Notes: generated by a model from the sequence alone, not told the origin. Shown: positions 8,612 through 17,336, numbered from the stretch's first letter. The stretch: DNA of 64,000 nucleotides from Bacteroidota bacterium (GCA_016720935.1 JADKJP010000007.1:62001-126000), one strand, 5' to 3'. Program-made: numbers and translations.

Positions 8612-8674
8612 GATAGTGAAGAGTGAATGGTGATTAGTAAATAGTTGTTCGTTGTTGGTTATTGGTTGTTGGTG
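8612..8674. repeat. Period-7 tandem array 3 (GTTGGTT/GATAGTG units)
   Basis: Nine consecutive 7-base units: GATAGTG, AAGAGTG, AATGGTG, ATTAGTA, AATAGTT, GTTCGTT, GTTGGTT, ATTGGTT, GTTGGTG. It starts 3 bases before the ATG of the HdrB-like gene, so it occupies the 5' leader of that gene. Its reverse complement resembles array 5. Confidence 0.85.
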
Positions 8675-8712
8675 ACGTGAAATGATCTGAACTTACTTTT
8701 ATCCTTCAACCT

Positions 8713-8747
8713 AATTTTGAATTTTGACTTTTGAATTTTAACTTAAT
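8713..8747. repeat. Period-7 tandem array 4 (AATTTTG units)
   Basis: Five 7-base units: AATTTTG, AATTTTG, ACTTTTG, AATTTTA, ACTTAAT. It abuts the stop codon (8749-8751) of the HdrC-like gene on the minus strand. Confidence 0.78.
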
Positions 8748-8748
8748 T

Positions 8749-10059
8749 CTATGCTCCTTCTTCCGCCCATTTGAACCGATCTGCCTGGGCAAATTGCCAT
8801 GGAGCACCATTGTTTTCAATTTTACTAAACATCCCGGCCAGTTCTTGTGGAACTTTTGATTCTTCCATCACAAGATATCGGCGCATGTCGACAATGATAC
8901 TGAGCGGATCAATATTCACAGGACAAGCATCCGTGCACGCATTGCAACTTGTACATGCCCACAATTCCTCTTCTGTAATATAATTCAGCAATGATTTATC
9001 GTCACGGAAATCTTTGCCATGCTTGTCGATATTTTTTCCTACTTCCTCCAGTCGATCACGTGTGTCCATCATGATTTTCCGGGGAGAAAGCAGTTTGCCT
9101 GTTTGATTAGCCGGACAAGAAGAAGTACATCGGCCGCACTCAGTGCAGGAATATGCATCCATCAATTGTTTCCAGGTGAGATCATACACGTCTTTGGCAC
9201 CAAATCGTTGCGGAGCAGCATTGGGATCTGTCGGAGGAGGAACCGCGGATGGATCCAGCATCAGCTTCACCTCACGGGTGACACTTTCCATGTTTGTGAA
9301 TCTTCCTTTTTGCTCCAGGTTGGAATAATAAGTGTTCGGGAAAGAAAGAAAAATGTGGAAGTGTTTTGAATACGGAACATAGTTGAGAAACAGAAGAATC
9401 CCGACAATGTGAAACCACCAGCAGAAACGTTCAATCATTTCCAGTGATTCACTGCTCATTCCGGAAAACACATTAGCGAACATTGAACTCACCGGGAAAG
9501 AACCAGCCTGGATATAATGTCCGAAGCCTCTGCTTTGAAGGATGCTGTCGGTGGCGTTCATGGTCAGGAAAGCAGTCATCAGCAATACCTCTGTGATCAG
9601 AATGATATTCGCATCTGTTCGTGGCCAGGAGGTCATTTCTTTCATCCAGAACCGTTTTAGCTTCAGGATATTTCTTCTTGCAAGAAATACAAGCACTCCA
9701 ACCAGCACAAGCAGTGCCAACACTTCAAAACATGCAATCAGAAAATTATAGACCGGTCCGAGTGAAGCAAAAAACCGATGTGTGCCAAAAACACCATCGA
9801 TGATAATTTCAAGTACTTCGAAATTAATGATGATAAATCCAACGTACACAAAAATGTGCATGATTCCTGCAACAGGTCTGACCACCATTTTTGATTGTCC
9901 TAGCGCTACACGAACCATGGTCATCCAGCGGTCGCCGGAACGATCATTCCGGTTTAAATCCCGGCCCAGACGAATATTGCGTATAATTTTCGAAAGGTTT
10001 CTTGAAAACCAATAAGAAGCCGAAACGAAAAGCAGAACGAAAACTATTTGTGCAATCAT
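8749..10059 (-). CDS. Membrane-bound HdrC/NarI-like 4Fe-4S protein
   Basis: 436 residues. The N-terminal half has about five transmembrane segments (starting at residue 2, then around 70, 110, 155 and 215) like the NarI/DsrM cytochrome-b-type membrane anchor, with several His residues that could hold haem. The C-terminal half has two 4Fe-4S motifs, CTECGRCTSSCPAN and CTSCNACTDACPVN, the HdrC arrangement. It probably transfers electrons between the quinone pool and the HdrB-like partner encoded 139 bases downstream. Only a period-7 repeat region separates the two genes. The pair is common in Bacteroidota, but I do not know a proven physiological role. Its own promoter was not recognised. Confidence 0.85.
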   Translation of the reverse strand: MIAQIVFVLLFVSASYWFSRNLSKIIRNIRLGRDLNRNDRSGDRWMTMVRVALGQSKMVVRPVAGIMHIFVYVGFIIINFEVLEIIIDGVFGTHRFFASLGPVYNFLIACFEVLALLVLVGVLVFLARRNILKLKRFWMKEMTSWPRTDANIILITEVLLMTAFLTMNATDSILQSRGFGHYIQAGSFPVSSMFANVFSGMSSESLEMIERFCWWFHIVGILLFLNYVPYSKHFHIFLSFPNTYYSNLEQKGRFTNMESVTREVKLMLDPSAVPPPTDPNAAPQRFGAKDVYDLTWKQLMDAYSCTECGRCTSSCPANQTGKLLSPRKIMMDTRDRLEEVGKNIDKHGKDFRDDKSLLNYITEEELWACTSCNACTDACPVNIDPLSIIVDMRRYLVMEESKVPQELAGMFSKIENNGAPWQFAQADRFKWAEEGA

Positions 10060-10180
10060 GCTTTATTGATTCAATATTTATTGATGAAAATTAAGAATCG
10101 GAATCATTCACCGTTTTTTCATCCACTAAAAGCAAGCAACAAATTAAAGTCTACTCACTCCATATGTTTTAAAGACCAGA

Positions 10181-10250
10181 ACCATTCAACCAACCACCAA
10201 CCACTAACAACTAACAACTAACACCTAACACCTAACACCTAACAACTACT
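10181..10250. repeat. Period-7 tandem array 5 (AACTAAC/ACCTAAC units)
   Basis: Ten 7-base units: ACCATTC, AACCAAC, CACCAAC, CACTAAC, two AACTAAC, three ACCTAAC and AACTACT. It spans the stop codon of the MlaD-like gene (TAG at 10248-10246, minus strand). In the sense of that transcript it reads as GTTAGGT/GTTAGTT repeats, with TAG in every frame. Confidence 0.92.
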
Positions 10251-11229
10251 TCCCGCTCTCCGCCTTTTTCTTCTTCCCTCCAAATGAAATCAAAGAAAGA
10301 TTGATATATCTCTTCGGATTCTCATGTAAATCGGTGATCAGTGCATCGAGGTTTCTCGCTGTCGAATTCAGATTATTGTACAAACTATCATTCGTTGCCA
10401 GTTGACCAAGTGAGCCTTCTCCTTTGTTCATTCCTTCAAACAATATTGCCGTTTGCTCCAGTGTTTTCTTCGCGTTATCTATCGTCAGGGCCAGATTTGC
10501 TTTCGCAAGTGTATCCGAGATAGATGCGAAATTGTTCAGGATATCCGCAATCTTGTCGTTGTTATTTTTGATATTAGTAGTAATGGATTCAAGATTGTCG
10601 AAGATCATCCGTAGACGACCTTGCTTTGCCAATACTGTATCCATATTCGAAGCGATATTCTGAATAGAATACAGAGAATTGGAAATACTCTCAAAGGATC
10701 TTTTGAGATTATTTTTTGTCTCTTCATTGAACACACCGCGAAGAATCAATAAAACCGAATCCAGTGAACTCAGAAGATTTTCCGCTTTCAGTTTGATTGG
10801 TGCGACCTGTGCACTGACTTGTTCTGTCAGACTACTTTGCATCGCGCTCTGAAGTGTATCGCCATTTTGCAATTCATCTTGCGAATCACCAAAGACCATA
10901 CGGATGCCTTTTGTTCCCAGAAGATCTGTACTGTAAATTTCCGCGACGGAGTTTCTCGGGATCCTGACTTTACTGCTAACGTGCATACTCACTAAAATCT
11001 TTCCGGAAAAGTCAGGTAAAAGAATAAGGTTTCTGACCAGACCCACTTTCATACCATTCACCAAAATGACATTACTCGCTGTTAATCCGTCCACTCTGTC
11101 GTAGATCGCATACACAAGTTTCTGGCTGGTGAAAAAATCTTTTCCCTTCAGATAATTTACCCCCCATAACATCAGGGCGATGCCGGTGGTAACAATCAAT
11201 CCGATTTTTGCTTCTTTCGATAGTTTCAT
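10246..11229 (-). CDS. MCE/MlaD domain lipid-transport protein
   Basis: 327 residues. One N-terminal transmembrane helix (about residues 8-25, KIGLIVTTGIALMLWGVNYL) is followed by an MCE domain (about 38-118: YDRVDGLTASNVILVNGMKV, VRNLILLPD, LLGTKGIRMVFG). A long alpha-helical/coiled-coil C-terminal part (130-300) contains spaced Asn/Leu repeats. MCE proteins form hexameric rings or tubes that shuttle phospholipids between inner and outer membranes. No MlaE/MlaF permease or ATPase is adjacent. The gene follows the amidase (75-base gap) and faces away from LptD, in an envelope-biogenesis block. Its last codon is followed directly by a period-7 repeat. Confidence 0.9.
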   Translation of the reverse strand: MKLSKEAKIGLIVTTGIALMLWGVNYLKGKDFFTSQKLVYAIYDRVDGLTASNVILVNGMKVGLVRNLILLPDFSGKILVSMHVSSKVRIPRNSVAEIYSTDLLGTKGIRMVFGDSQDELQNGDTLQSAMQSSLTEQVSAQVAPIKLKAENLLSSLDSVLLILRGVFNEETKNNLKRSFESISNSLYSIQNIASNMDTVLAKQGRLRMIFDNLESITTNIKNNNDKIADILNNFASISDTLAKANLALTIDNAKKTLEQTAILFEGMNKGEGSLGQLATNDSLYNNLNSTARNLDALITDLHENPKRYINLSLISFGGKKKKAESGK

Positions 11230-11303
11230 AGATCTCTTTCCTGCCCTGTTAAAGGATTTCCGATATGTATCGTACCGGAAAAGTTCTTAAAAGTAAGTAT
11301 TTT

Positions 11304-12614
11304 TTATTTCTTCTTTAGTCGCTCTCTTGCTTCTTTGATACTGATCCGCTTATTGTTGAGATAAGCCACTACAAAGGCATCCTTGAATCCTTTCACACGC
11401 ATTTCATCCTGCAATTCAACAGCTTCTGCCATTCCCTGAACTTCACCATAAACGTATTTGTACATTCCTTTTTCTTTCTCTTCCCTCACATCTTTCAGGC
11501 CTTTGAATTTTGAACTTCCTTTAACAATTTTTGAAGGAGAAATCAAAATCTGTACACCAAACATTAATGATTCATCCGAATCTACAGTTGTCTTATCGTT
11601 TTCTTTCGGAATATTTGGCACAACAACTTTGTCCTCTTTCGGGCTTTCAGTATTGTTTTCTTTTCCTTCGCCTGAATCGGGTTTTGATTCGTTGCCGGAT
11701 GACTTGACAGCAGGAGTTGAATCGCCTGACTGACTTGAGGACTCCTGCTCAATCTTCTCCTGTTTTATGCCGCTGGACTCAATCGCGCTCTTATAACTCT
11801 TGAAAGCATTGTAAATACCATGCGATACTTCCTGCTGGCCTTTTTCTGAATCAAGATATTTTGCTTCCGCAGGGTTGGAGAGAAAACCTGTTTCGATGAG
11901 AATACTTGGCATTGCTGTTTTGTACAAAACAAGGAAACCTGCCTGCTTCACACCACGGCTTGGCCGGCCTTTGGCTTTGAGTTCCTGCTGAACAGAAGAT
12001 GCCAGCTTCAGACTTTGATCGAGAAAAGTATTTTGATAAAGTGAAAAAATAATGTTCGCTTCCGGACTGTTCGGATCAAAACCATCGTATTGCTTGGTGT
12101 AATCTTTTTCAAGAAGTACGACTTCATTTTCTCTTTTTGAAACCTCCAGATTGGCTTCTGACATATGCAATCCCATTACCCAGGTTTCAGCGCCCAGGAT
12201 TTCCTCGTTGCAGACATCCTTCTTCTTTTTCTTGTTGTAATAACAGGCTGAATTGCAATGAATGCAAATAAACAGATCAGCTCTTGCGTTATTCGCGATG
12301 GCTGCGCGCTGGTGCAGCTCTACAAATACATCGGTCTTACGTGTGTAGATGACTTTTACATCCGGAAAATGATCCTCGATGTACTTGCCGAGCTTCAAAG
12401 CAACGCCCAATGCCACATCTTTTTCTTTCACATTCTTTCCCAGACAGCCGGAATCATGACCGCCATGCCCTGCGTCGATCACAACCTTGGTCACACCATA
12501 AGGGCGGGATTTGAAAGGAGTGAATGAGGTGGAAATAAGTAAACAACCAATTGCCAGTAGTTTACCAACAAAAGGAAGTCCGGGACGATATTTTTTCGTT
12601 AGTTTTGAAGCCAA
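11304..12614 (-). CDS. N-acetylmuramoyl-L-alanine amidase (Amidase_3) with C-terminal SPOR-like domain
   Basis: 436 residues. A signal/anchor segment lies at about 12-32 (LPFVGKLLAIGCLLISTS), followed by the Amidase_3 catalytic domain (about 40-275). Zinc and catalytic residues are visible: IDAGHGGHDSG (first His), the Glu of VKEKDVAL, FICIHCNSA (second His) and SILIETGFLSN (catalytic Glu). A low-complexity Ser/Glu/Lys linker (280-345) leads to a C-terminal SPOR-like region (about 350-430, FGVQILISPSKI and AFVVAYLNNKRISI). It cleaves the amide between MurNAc and the peptide stem in the periplasm, for daughter-cell separation. The start is TTG at 12614: an in-frame stop lies just upstream and no ATG/GTG fits the signal sequence. 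Confidence 0.92.
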   Translation of the reverse strand: MASKLTKKYRPGLPFVGKLLAIGCLLISTSFTPFKSRPYGVTKVVIDAGHGGHDSGCLGKNVKEKDVALGVALKLGKYIEDHFPDVKVIYTRKTDVFVELHQRAAIANNARADLFICIHCNSACYYNKKKKKDVCNEEILGAETWVMGLHMSEANLEVSKRENEVVLLEKDYTKQYDGFDPNSPEANIIFSLYQNTFLDQSLKLASSVQQELKAKGRPSRGVKQAGFLVLYKTAMPSILIETGFLSNPAEAKYLDSEKGQQEVSHGIYNAFKSYKSAIESSGIKQEKIEQESSSQSGDSTPAVKSSGNESKPDSGEGKENNTESPKEDKVVVPNIPKENDKTTVDSDESLMFGVQILISPSKIVKGSSKFKGLKDVREEKEKGMYKYVYGEVQGMAEAVELQDEMRVKGFKDAFVVAYLNNKRISIKEARERLKKK

Positions 12615-12639
12615 AACAGAGGCAAAATTTTACGTAGAA

Positions 12640-15204
12640 TTGTTACGGCAAGTATCCAAAATATCAACCCCGCTTTTAGCGCTTTTCCTGCTTGTTTTTC
12701 AACAATTTGCTGTTGGTTCAAGAGTTCCCGCATTCCTGTCTGAAACCGCTGTTTTAGCGGATTCTGACAGCCTGATAAAACCCGTCGATAGTCTAACAAT
12801 TGTTGCAGATACTAACGTAACTGACGACAATGTATTGAAATCAAAAATCCATTACCATGCCACTGATTCCATACGAGTCGATGTGGAGCAGGAAATTGTG
12901 TATCTGTATGGTAATGCAAAGGTTGACTACGAAGATTTGCATCTGAAAGCGAATTATATCCTCATCAATATGGGGGAAAAAGATCTGTATGCGGAAGGAA
13001 CCACAGATAGTACCGGAGTATTGACCGGTACGCCGGAATTCTCTCAGGCTGATCAGCAATTCCGTTCCAATTCAATCCATTATAACTTTGAATCCAAGAA
13101 AGGTAAGATCGGTTATGTGATCACCCGCGAAGGTGAAGGCTATATTCATGGGGAAGTTGTGAAAAAGGATCCGGAGAATAATTTCTTCATCAAAAATGGT
13201 TTGTACACCACCTGTGATCTCGATACACCTCACTTCGCCATCCAGGCCAATAAACTCAAGGTCATTAGCAATAATAAAATTGTGACCGGTCCGGCTTACC
13301 TGACTATTGAAAACATCCCTACTCCATTCCTGATCCCTTTTGGATTTTTTCCAAATAAAAAAGGCAGAAGTTCAGGAATCATCTTTCCTGCATTTGGTGA
13401 ATCAACAGAACGAGGATTTTATTTCCAGCACCTCGGCTATTACTTCGGGTTCAGTGATTATTTCAATCTCGCGCTCACTTCTGATTTGTACACAAAAGGA
13501 AGTTACACACTCGATCTCTCTTCCATTTATAAAAAGAGATATCGTTATTCAGGAACTTTAAGACTCAGCTATGCAAAAAGTCTGACGAGCGAACCGGAGC
13601 TCCCGGATTTCAGCAGTGTGCAAGATTTTCATGTCAACTGGACACATAGCCAGGATCCGAAAGCGAATCCTTACCGTTCGTTCAATGCGACAGTAAACGC
13701 CGGTACATCGAAGTACTATCGGAATACGATTTCTTCGGTGAATAATTTCCTGTCGAATACATTCTCCTCTTCTATCGCCTACAGCAGATCCTTCCCGGAT
13801 AAACCCATGAATCTGGGGATATCACTAAATCATACACAGAACACGATCACACACGACATTCGCATCACAGCTCCGGATGTGAGTTTTAACATCGCCAGGA
13901 TTACACCTTTCAAACGGAAACATGCTATAGGTGCGCAACGCTGGTTTGAGAAAATCGGAACTTCTTATTCTTTGCGTGCGACAAATTTTGTTCAGACAAA
14001 AGATTCTTTACTCTTCGAACAAAATACGCTTGACAACATGCAAAATGGAATACAGCATTCCATTCCCATTTCAACATCCTTCAATATCCTGAATCATTTT
14101 ACGCTGAGTCCTGCAGCGAATTATACCGAACGCTGGTATTTTAAAACCACAGAATACGAATGGAACAATGAATTGAATAAAACAGATACTATTAAAAATA
14201 AAAAATTCAAAGCAGCACGAGAATATCAGTTCAGTCTTGGATTAAATACCAGAGTCTATGGCATGTATCAAATGAAAAGAGGTCCTGTCGCTGCCGTAAG
14301 ACATGTGATGACTCCCAATGTTTCATTTTCCTATCGTCCGGATTTTAGTTTGCCCGGCTACGGTTATTACAAAACAGTCCAATACGATACGCTTGGGAGA
14401 ACGAGAACTTATTCCATCTTCCAGGACAATGTGTATGGTGGTCCGGGTGGTGGTAAATACGGAAGCCTGAACTTCGGTCTCGACAACAATCTTGAAATGA
14501 AAGTCAGGACGAAATCAGATACCGGTGCTACACTGAAAAAAGTAAAATTGCTTGAAAGCCTTCGATTGGGTGCCAGCTACAACCTGATCGCGGATTCCAT
14601 GAATTGGAGCGCATTGTCGATCAGTGGTCGTACTACACTGTTTGACAGGATGAGCGTCAATTTTGGCGGTGTCCTGAATCCTTATGCCTTTGATGAAAAC
14701 AATCGTGATTACAACAAATATCTGAAAGACCAGAATGGTCATTTGTTCCGGTTGACATCCGCGAATATTTCTACGAATTTTTCACTCTCACCAACGAAGA
14801 AAAAAACCAGTACAAAGTTTTCAAAACAAGAGATTGATTATATCAACCAGCATCCTGAAGAATTTGTCGATTTCGAAATTCCTTACAACTTAACCGTCAG
14901 TTATACTTACAGTTATTTTAAAACCGGCAACGCTGCTCCTGTTCAGTCACAATCTGCAAGTTTCAACGCGGATCTCAGTCTGACTCCCCGTTGGAAAATC
15001 GGCTTCAACAGCTGGTATGATTTCACCGATGGTCGCTTCACCAATGCCAGCGTCAATATCTACCGGGATTTACATTGCTGGGAAATGCGCCTGAACTGGA
15101 CACCATTTGGTTACCTCGAAGGCTACAATTTTCAAATCAACGTGAAGTCATCCATTTTGCAGGATTTGAAATTGTTGAAGAAGAAGGAGTTTTATGATCG
15201 ATGA
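12640..15204 (+). CDS. lptD: LPS-assembly protein LptD, Bacteroidota type
   Basis: 855 residues from a TTG at 12640. The open frame runs back to 12511, but that would overlap the divergent amidase gene by 104 bases, whereas a start at 12640 places the signal peptide (STPLLALFLLVFQQFAVG) near the N-terminus. An OstA/LptA-like beta-jellyroll follows (about 70-180: EIVYLYGNAKVDYEDLHLKA). Then comes the large LptD beta-barrel, with typical text such as GPAYLTIENIPTPFLIPFGF, FPNKKGRSSGIIFPAFGES and many alternating aromatic strands. It inserts lipopolysaccharide or lipooligosaccharide into the outer membrane with LptE. The start codon is uncertain; product identity is secure. The gene ends 8 bases before a period-7 array. 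Confidence 0.88.
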   Translation: MLRQVSKISTPLLALFLLVFQQFAVGSRVPAFLSETAVLADSDSLIKPVDSLTIVADTNVTDDNVLKSKIHYHATDSIRVDVEQEIVYLYGNAKVDYEDLHLKANYILINMGEKDLYAEGTTDSTGVLTGTPEFSQADQQFRSNSIHYNFESKKGKIGYVITREGEGYIHGEVVKKDPENNFFIKNGLYTTCDLDTPHFAIQANKLKVISNNKIVTGPAYLTIENIPTPFLIPFGFFPNKKGRSSGIIFPAFGESTERGFYFQHLGYYFGFSDYFNLALTSDLYTKGSYTLDLSSIYKKRYRYSGTLRLSYAKSLTSEPELPDFSSVQDFHVNWTHSQDPKANPYRSFNATVNAGTSKYYRNTISSVNNFLSNTFSSSIAYSRSFPDKPMNLGISLNHTQNTITHDIRITAPDVSFNIARITPFKRKHAIGAQRWFEKIGTSYSLRATNFVQTKDSLLFEQNTLDNMQNGIQHSIPISTSFNILNHFTLSPAANYTERWYFKTTEYEWNNELNKTDTIKNKKFKAAREYQFSLGLNTRVYGMYQMKRGPVAAVRHVMTPNVSFSYRPDFSLPGYGYYKTVQYDTLGRTRTYSIFQDNVYGGPGGGKYGSLNFGLDNNLEMKVRTKSDTGATLKKVKLLESLRLGASYNLIADSMNWSALSISGRTTLFDRMSVNFGGVLNPYAFDENNRDYNKYLKDQNGHLFRLTSANISTNFSLSPTKKKTSTKFSKQEIDYINQHPEEFVDFEIPYNLTVSYTYSYFKTGNAAPVQSQSASFNADLSLTPRWKIGFNSWYDFTDGRFTNASVNIYRDLHCWEMRLNWTPFGYLEGYNFQINVKSSILQDLKLLKKKEFYDR

Positions 15205-15211
15205 GTTCCGA

Positions 15212-15274
15212 GATTTTGGATTTTAGATTTTAGATTTTAGATTTTAGATTTTAGATTTTAGATTTTAGATTTTG
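15212..15274. repeat. Period-7 tandem array 6 (GATTTTA units)
   Basis: Nine units: GATTTTG, seven perfect copies of GATTTTA, GATTTTG. It begins 8 bases after the LptD stop. TAG occurs in all three + frames and TAA in all three - frames. Confidence 0.96.
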
Positions 15275-15300
15275 GTTCTTAGTAAAACTGATACCTCTAC

Positions 15301-15363
15301 TAACCACTAAGCACCAAGCACTAAGCACTAACAACTAACAACTAACAACTAACAACTAAACAC
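15301..15363. repeat. Period-7 tandem array 7 (TAAGCAC/TAACAAC units)
   Basis: Nine units: TAACCAC, TAAGCAC, CAAGCAC, TAAGCAC, four TAACAAC, TAAACAC. It runs through the stop codon (15358-15356) and into the last codons of the GNAT gene on the minus strand. The unit set is nearly the same as array 11 at 60240. Confidence 0.94.
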
Positions 15364-15874
15364 GTCTCTTCATCAAATAATCCTCATCTTCCGCGTCGCC
15401 GAGTTTGAACATTTTTGAGCCGAAGATTTCGAAGCCATAGCGTTTGTAAAAGTTGATGGCTTTGTGATTATCGATGTTTACCCCGAGCCAGATCCATTTG
15501 TTCTTTTCTTCGATAGCAATGCGAAGACATTCATCCATCAGTGCTATTCCGGCCTGTTGTTTTTGAAATTTCTGATAGATATAAATACGCTCAACTTCTA
15601 TTACCTGTTCGCCATTAAATTCATCATAGGTACGATCGCGGCGCATCTTGGCGTAGCCGGCGAGTTCATCGTCTGCAAAAACAAAAAGGAATGTGTTTAC
15701 CGGAGTATTTAATAAATCCTTTTTTATTTTTTCTTCCTTGAAAGCATCCGCAAGATAAACCCGCATGTCTTCTTCGGTATTATAATCCTTCCAGGTTTCA
15801 TAAAATGTTTCCCTGCCCAGACGGGCAAGCAATTCAGATTCATTCGGCAATACCGGTCGGACGCGAAGCTGCAT
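15356..15874 (-). CDS. GNAT family N-acetyltransferase
   Basis: 172 residues. GNAT fold signs: N-terminal MQLRVRPVLPNESELLARL, central beta4 ELAGYAKMRRD, then IEVERIYIYQKFQKQQAGIA, which is the acetyl-CoA pyrophosphate-binding motif A (Q/R-x-x-G-x-A variant), and the C-terminal NFYKRYGFEIFG motif B. Cytoplasmic. It resembles spermidine/spermine or small-molecule acetyltransferases, but the substrate cannot be assigned. Convergent with LptD; the gap between them holds two period-7 arrays, the second starting in its last codons. Confidence 0.9.
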   Translation of the reverse strand: MQLRVRPVLPNESELLARLGRETFYETWKDYNTEEDMRVYLADAFKEEKIKKDLLNTPVNTFLFVFADDELAGYAKMRRDRTYDEFNGEQVIEVERIYIYQKFQKQQAGIALMDECLRIAIEEKNKWIWLGVNIDNHKAINFYKRYGFEIFGSKMFKLGDAEDEDYLMKRRV

Positions 15875-15940
15875 ACTATAAGTTTATGCCCTAAAAATAC
15901 AGAAAACATGTAGAATTCATCCTCCGTTCAGGTATTCCAT

Positions 15941-15948
15941 TAATTTTG
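15941..15948 (+). promoter_or_regulatory. Bacteroidota-type -7 element
   Basis: TAATTTTG, an exact TAnnTTTG match, 22 bases before the ATG of the YwqK/MORN protein gene. A -33 box is not evident. Confidence 0.5.
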
Positions 15949-15970
15949 CGAAACAAATTCGAATGTGATT

Positions 15971-16723
15971 ATGAAAAAAATCTTCTTTACCCTGTTATTT
16001 ATCGCACCTCTGATGGCCGGTGCCCAGCAAACCCAAAAAGCTGCAAGTCCCATTCTCAAGGCGGAAAAAACTGAAAACAAGGCGGATACAATCATTAAAA
16101 AGGATCCTTCTGACCCTTCACGTGAATACATAGTGATTCTGAATTTCAAAGGAGTCATGACTGAACAAGGCACAAAAGTGAATGGCAGAAAGCACGGTGT
16201 GTGGCGTGAATATGCAAATGGTAATGGAATTCTTTCCAAAGTCACGGAATACAACATGGGAAGAAAGAATGGAGCATGCATCACACTATCTGTGATTGGA
16301 CAGGTGACTGTTGACGAAACATATGTCAATGATACTTTGCAAGGGAAAAGAACCGTCTACCAAAGTAACGGCCGTATCAAAAATTCAGAAAACTATCTGA
16401 ACGGATTACTTACCGGTGAGAGAAAAAGTTATTACGACGATACAAAAATTCAGGAAGAAGCTCTTTACAAAAACGGTGTGCGTGATGGTCTGAGCAAATG
16501 GTACAAACAAAACGGAAAACCTTCTCTTGAATACAATTATAATAACGGAAACCTCGAAGGCCAGGCAAGAGAATACGATGATAACGGTGCTTTGCTGAGA
16601 GAAGGAATGTATACCGGAAATAATGAAGAAGGCGAATGGAAGGTATACAAAGACTCAGCTGTTGTCAAAAAAGTCATTTATAAATCAGGACAAATTATCA
16701 GGGAGATTCCGTTGAAGAAATAA
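15971..16723 (+). CDS. YwqK-like MORN-repeat exported protein
   Basis: 250 residues from ATG 15971 (an upstream in-frame GTG at 15965 only adds two residues). Signal peptide MKKIFFTLLFIAPLMAGAQ. The rest consists of MORN/YwqK repeats of about 23 residues: VNGRKHGVWREYANG, NMGRKNGACITL, VNDTLQGKRTVYQSNGR, LNGLLTGERKSYYDD, KNGVRDGLSKWYKQNG and NNGNLEGQAREYDDNG. Homologues are often labelled toxin-antitoxin YwqK antitoxin, but there is no LXG-type toxin nearby, so that label is not supported here. It is probably a periplasmic or surface beta-repeat protein of unknown role. Own -7 element upstream, terminator downstream. Confidence 0.85.
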   Translation: MKKIFFTLLFIAPLMAGAQQTQKAASPILKAEKTENKADTIIKKDPSDPSREYIVILNFKGVMTEQGTKVNGRKHGVWREYANGNGILSKVTEYNMGRKNGACITLSVIGQVTVDETYVNDTLQGKRTVYQSNGRIKNSENYLNGLLTGERKSYYDDTKIQEEALYKNGVRDGLSKWYKQNGKPSLEYNYNNGNLEGQAREYDDNGALLREGMYTGNNEEGEWKVYKDSAVVKKVIYKSGQIIREIPLKK

Positions 16724-16750
16724 AGAATAATTTGAAATAGAACATAAAAA

Positions 16751-16778
16751 AAGGTGGATCCTGATTGGTCCACCTTTT
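16751..16778. terminator. Bidirectional terminator
   Basis: Stem AAGGTGGA with TCCACCTT (loop TCCTGATTGG), A-run on the left and T-run on the right. Located between the convergent MORN gene and the 162-residue conserved protein. Confidence 0.85.
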
Positions 16779-16780
16779 TT

Positions 16781-17269
16781 TTATACTTCGAGTAAGGCCT
16801 TGTGCCAACTGTCTTTCAGTGGTATTTCCCATTTCGAATCCAGCTCGGCTTTGCTTTGAACGAGATTGTTGAAGACAATTGTCTCAGCATTGATCTCGCC
16901 TTTTTCATATTTCTCTTCGAAGGCATCACGTTTTAAAACCAATACCTTCTCCCCTTCTTTGTAAGCAAAAAGCATCCGGTTCATCAGGGAAAGATTCATT
17001 TCTTTCTCCAGCTGCTGAACAAAATGAACGGATTTGTCAATCGAACAACCTGCAGCTGCTGCTTGTTTTTCATCAATCATGACAATGATGAATCGATTGT
17101 ATCGGATTTCAGAACTTGCAAGCAATGCTTTATCGTGGGCTGTCCAGTTATCGAGGAAGCTGTTTAAGCTTGCTTCAATTTTCTTTATTTCATCTGCTGT
17201 AAATTCACGGTCTGACTGATAAACCCAGACCCGGGAATGTGAAGGCATGGAGGTAAACGGGCTGTACAT
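16781..17269 (-). CDS. Conserved Bacteroidota protein (often mislabelled ABC transporter ATPase)
   Basis: 162 residues, soluble, no signal peptide. Sequence such as RVWVYQSDREFT, FLDNWTAHDK, NRFIIVMIDEKQ, GCSIDKSVHFVQQLE and MNRMLFAYKEGEK matches a small conserved Bacteroidota family that I recall being annotated as ABC transporter ATPase. It has no Walker A, signature or Walker B motif, so that name is unjustified. The conserved GCSIDKS segment has a Cys/Ser/Asp cluster that could be an active or binding site. Function unknown. It lies 67 bases downstream of the MFS gene and may be co-transcribed with it. Confidence 0.82.
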   Translation of the reverse strand: MYSPFTSMPSHSRVWVYQSDREFTADEIKKIEASLNSFLDNWTAHDKALLASSEIRYNRFIIVMIDEKQAAAAGCSIDKSVHFVQQLEKEMNLSLMNRMLFAYKEGEKVLVLKRDAFEEKYEKGEINAETIVFNNLVQSKAELDSKWEIPLKDSWHKALLEV

Positions 17270-17336
17270 AGGATTTCTTATTAAGGGGTATAATACGGAT
17301 CAACAATCCATTCTTTTGCAAAGATACAAAGAAGGA

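Noticed and set aside
15971..16723. YwqK antitoxin of a toxin-antitoxin pair
   Set aside because: It has a signal peptide and MORN repeats and no adjacent LXG or other toxin; the antitoxin label is inherited annotation.
16781..17269. ABC transporter ATPase
   Set aside because: No Walker A, signature or Walker B motif in the sequence despite the common database name.
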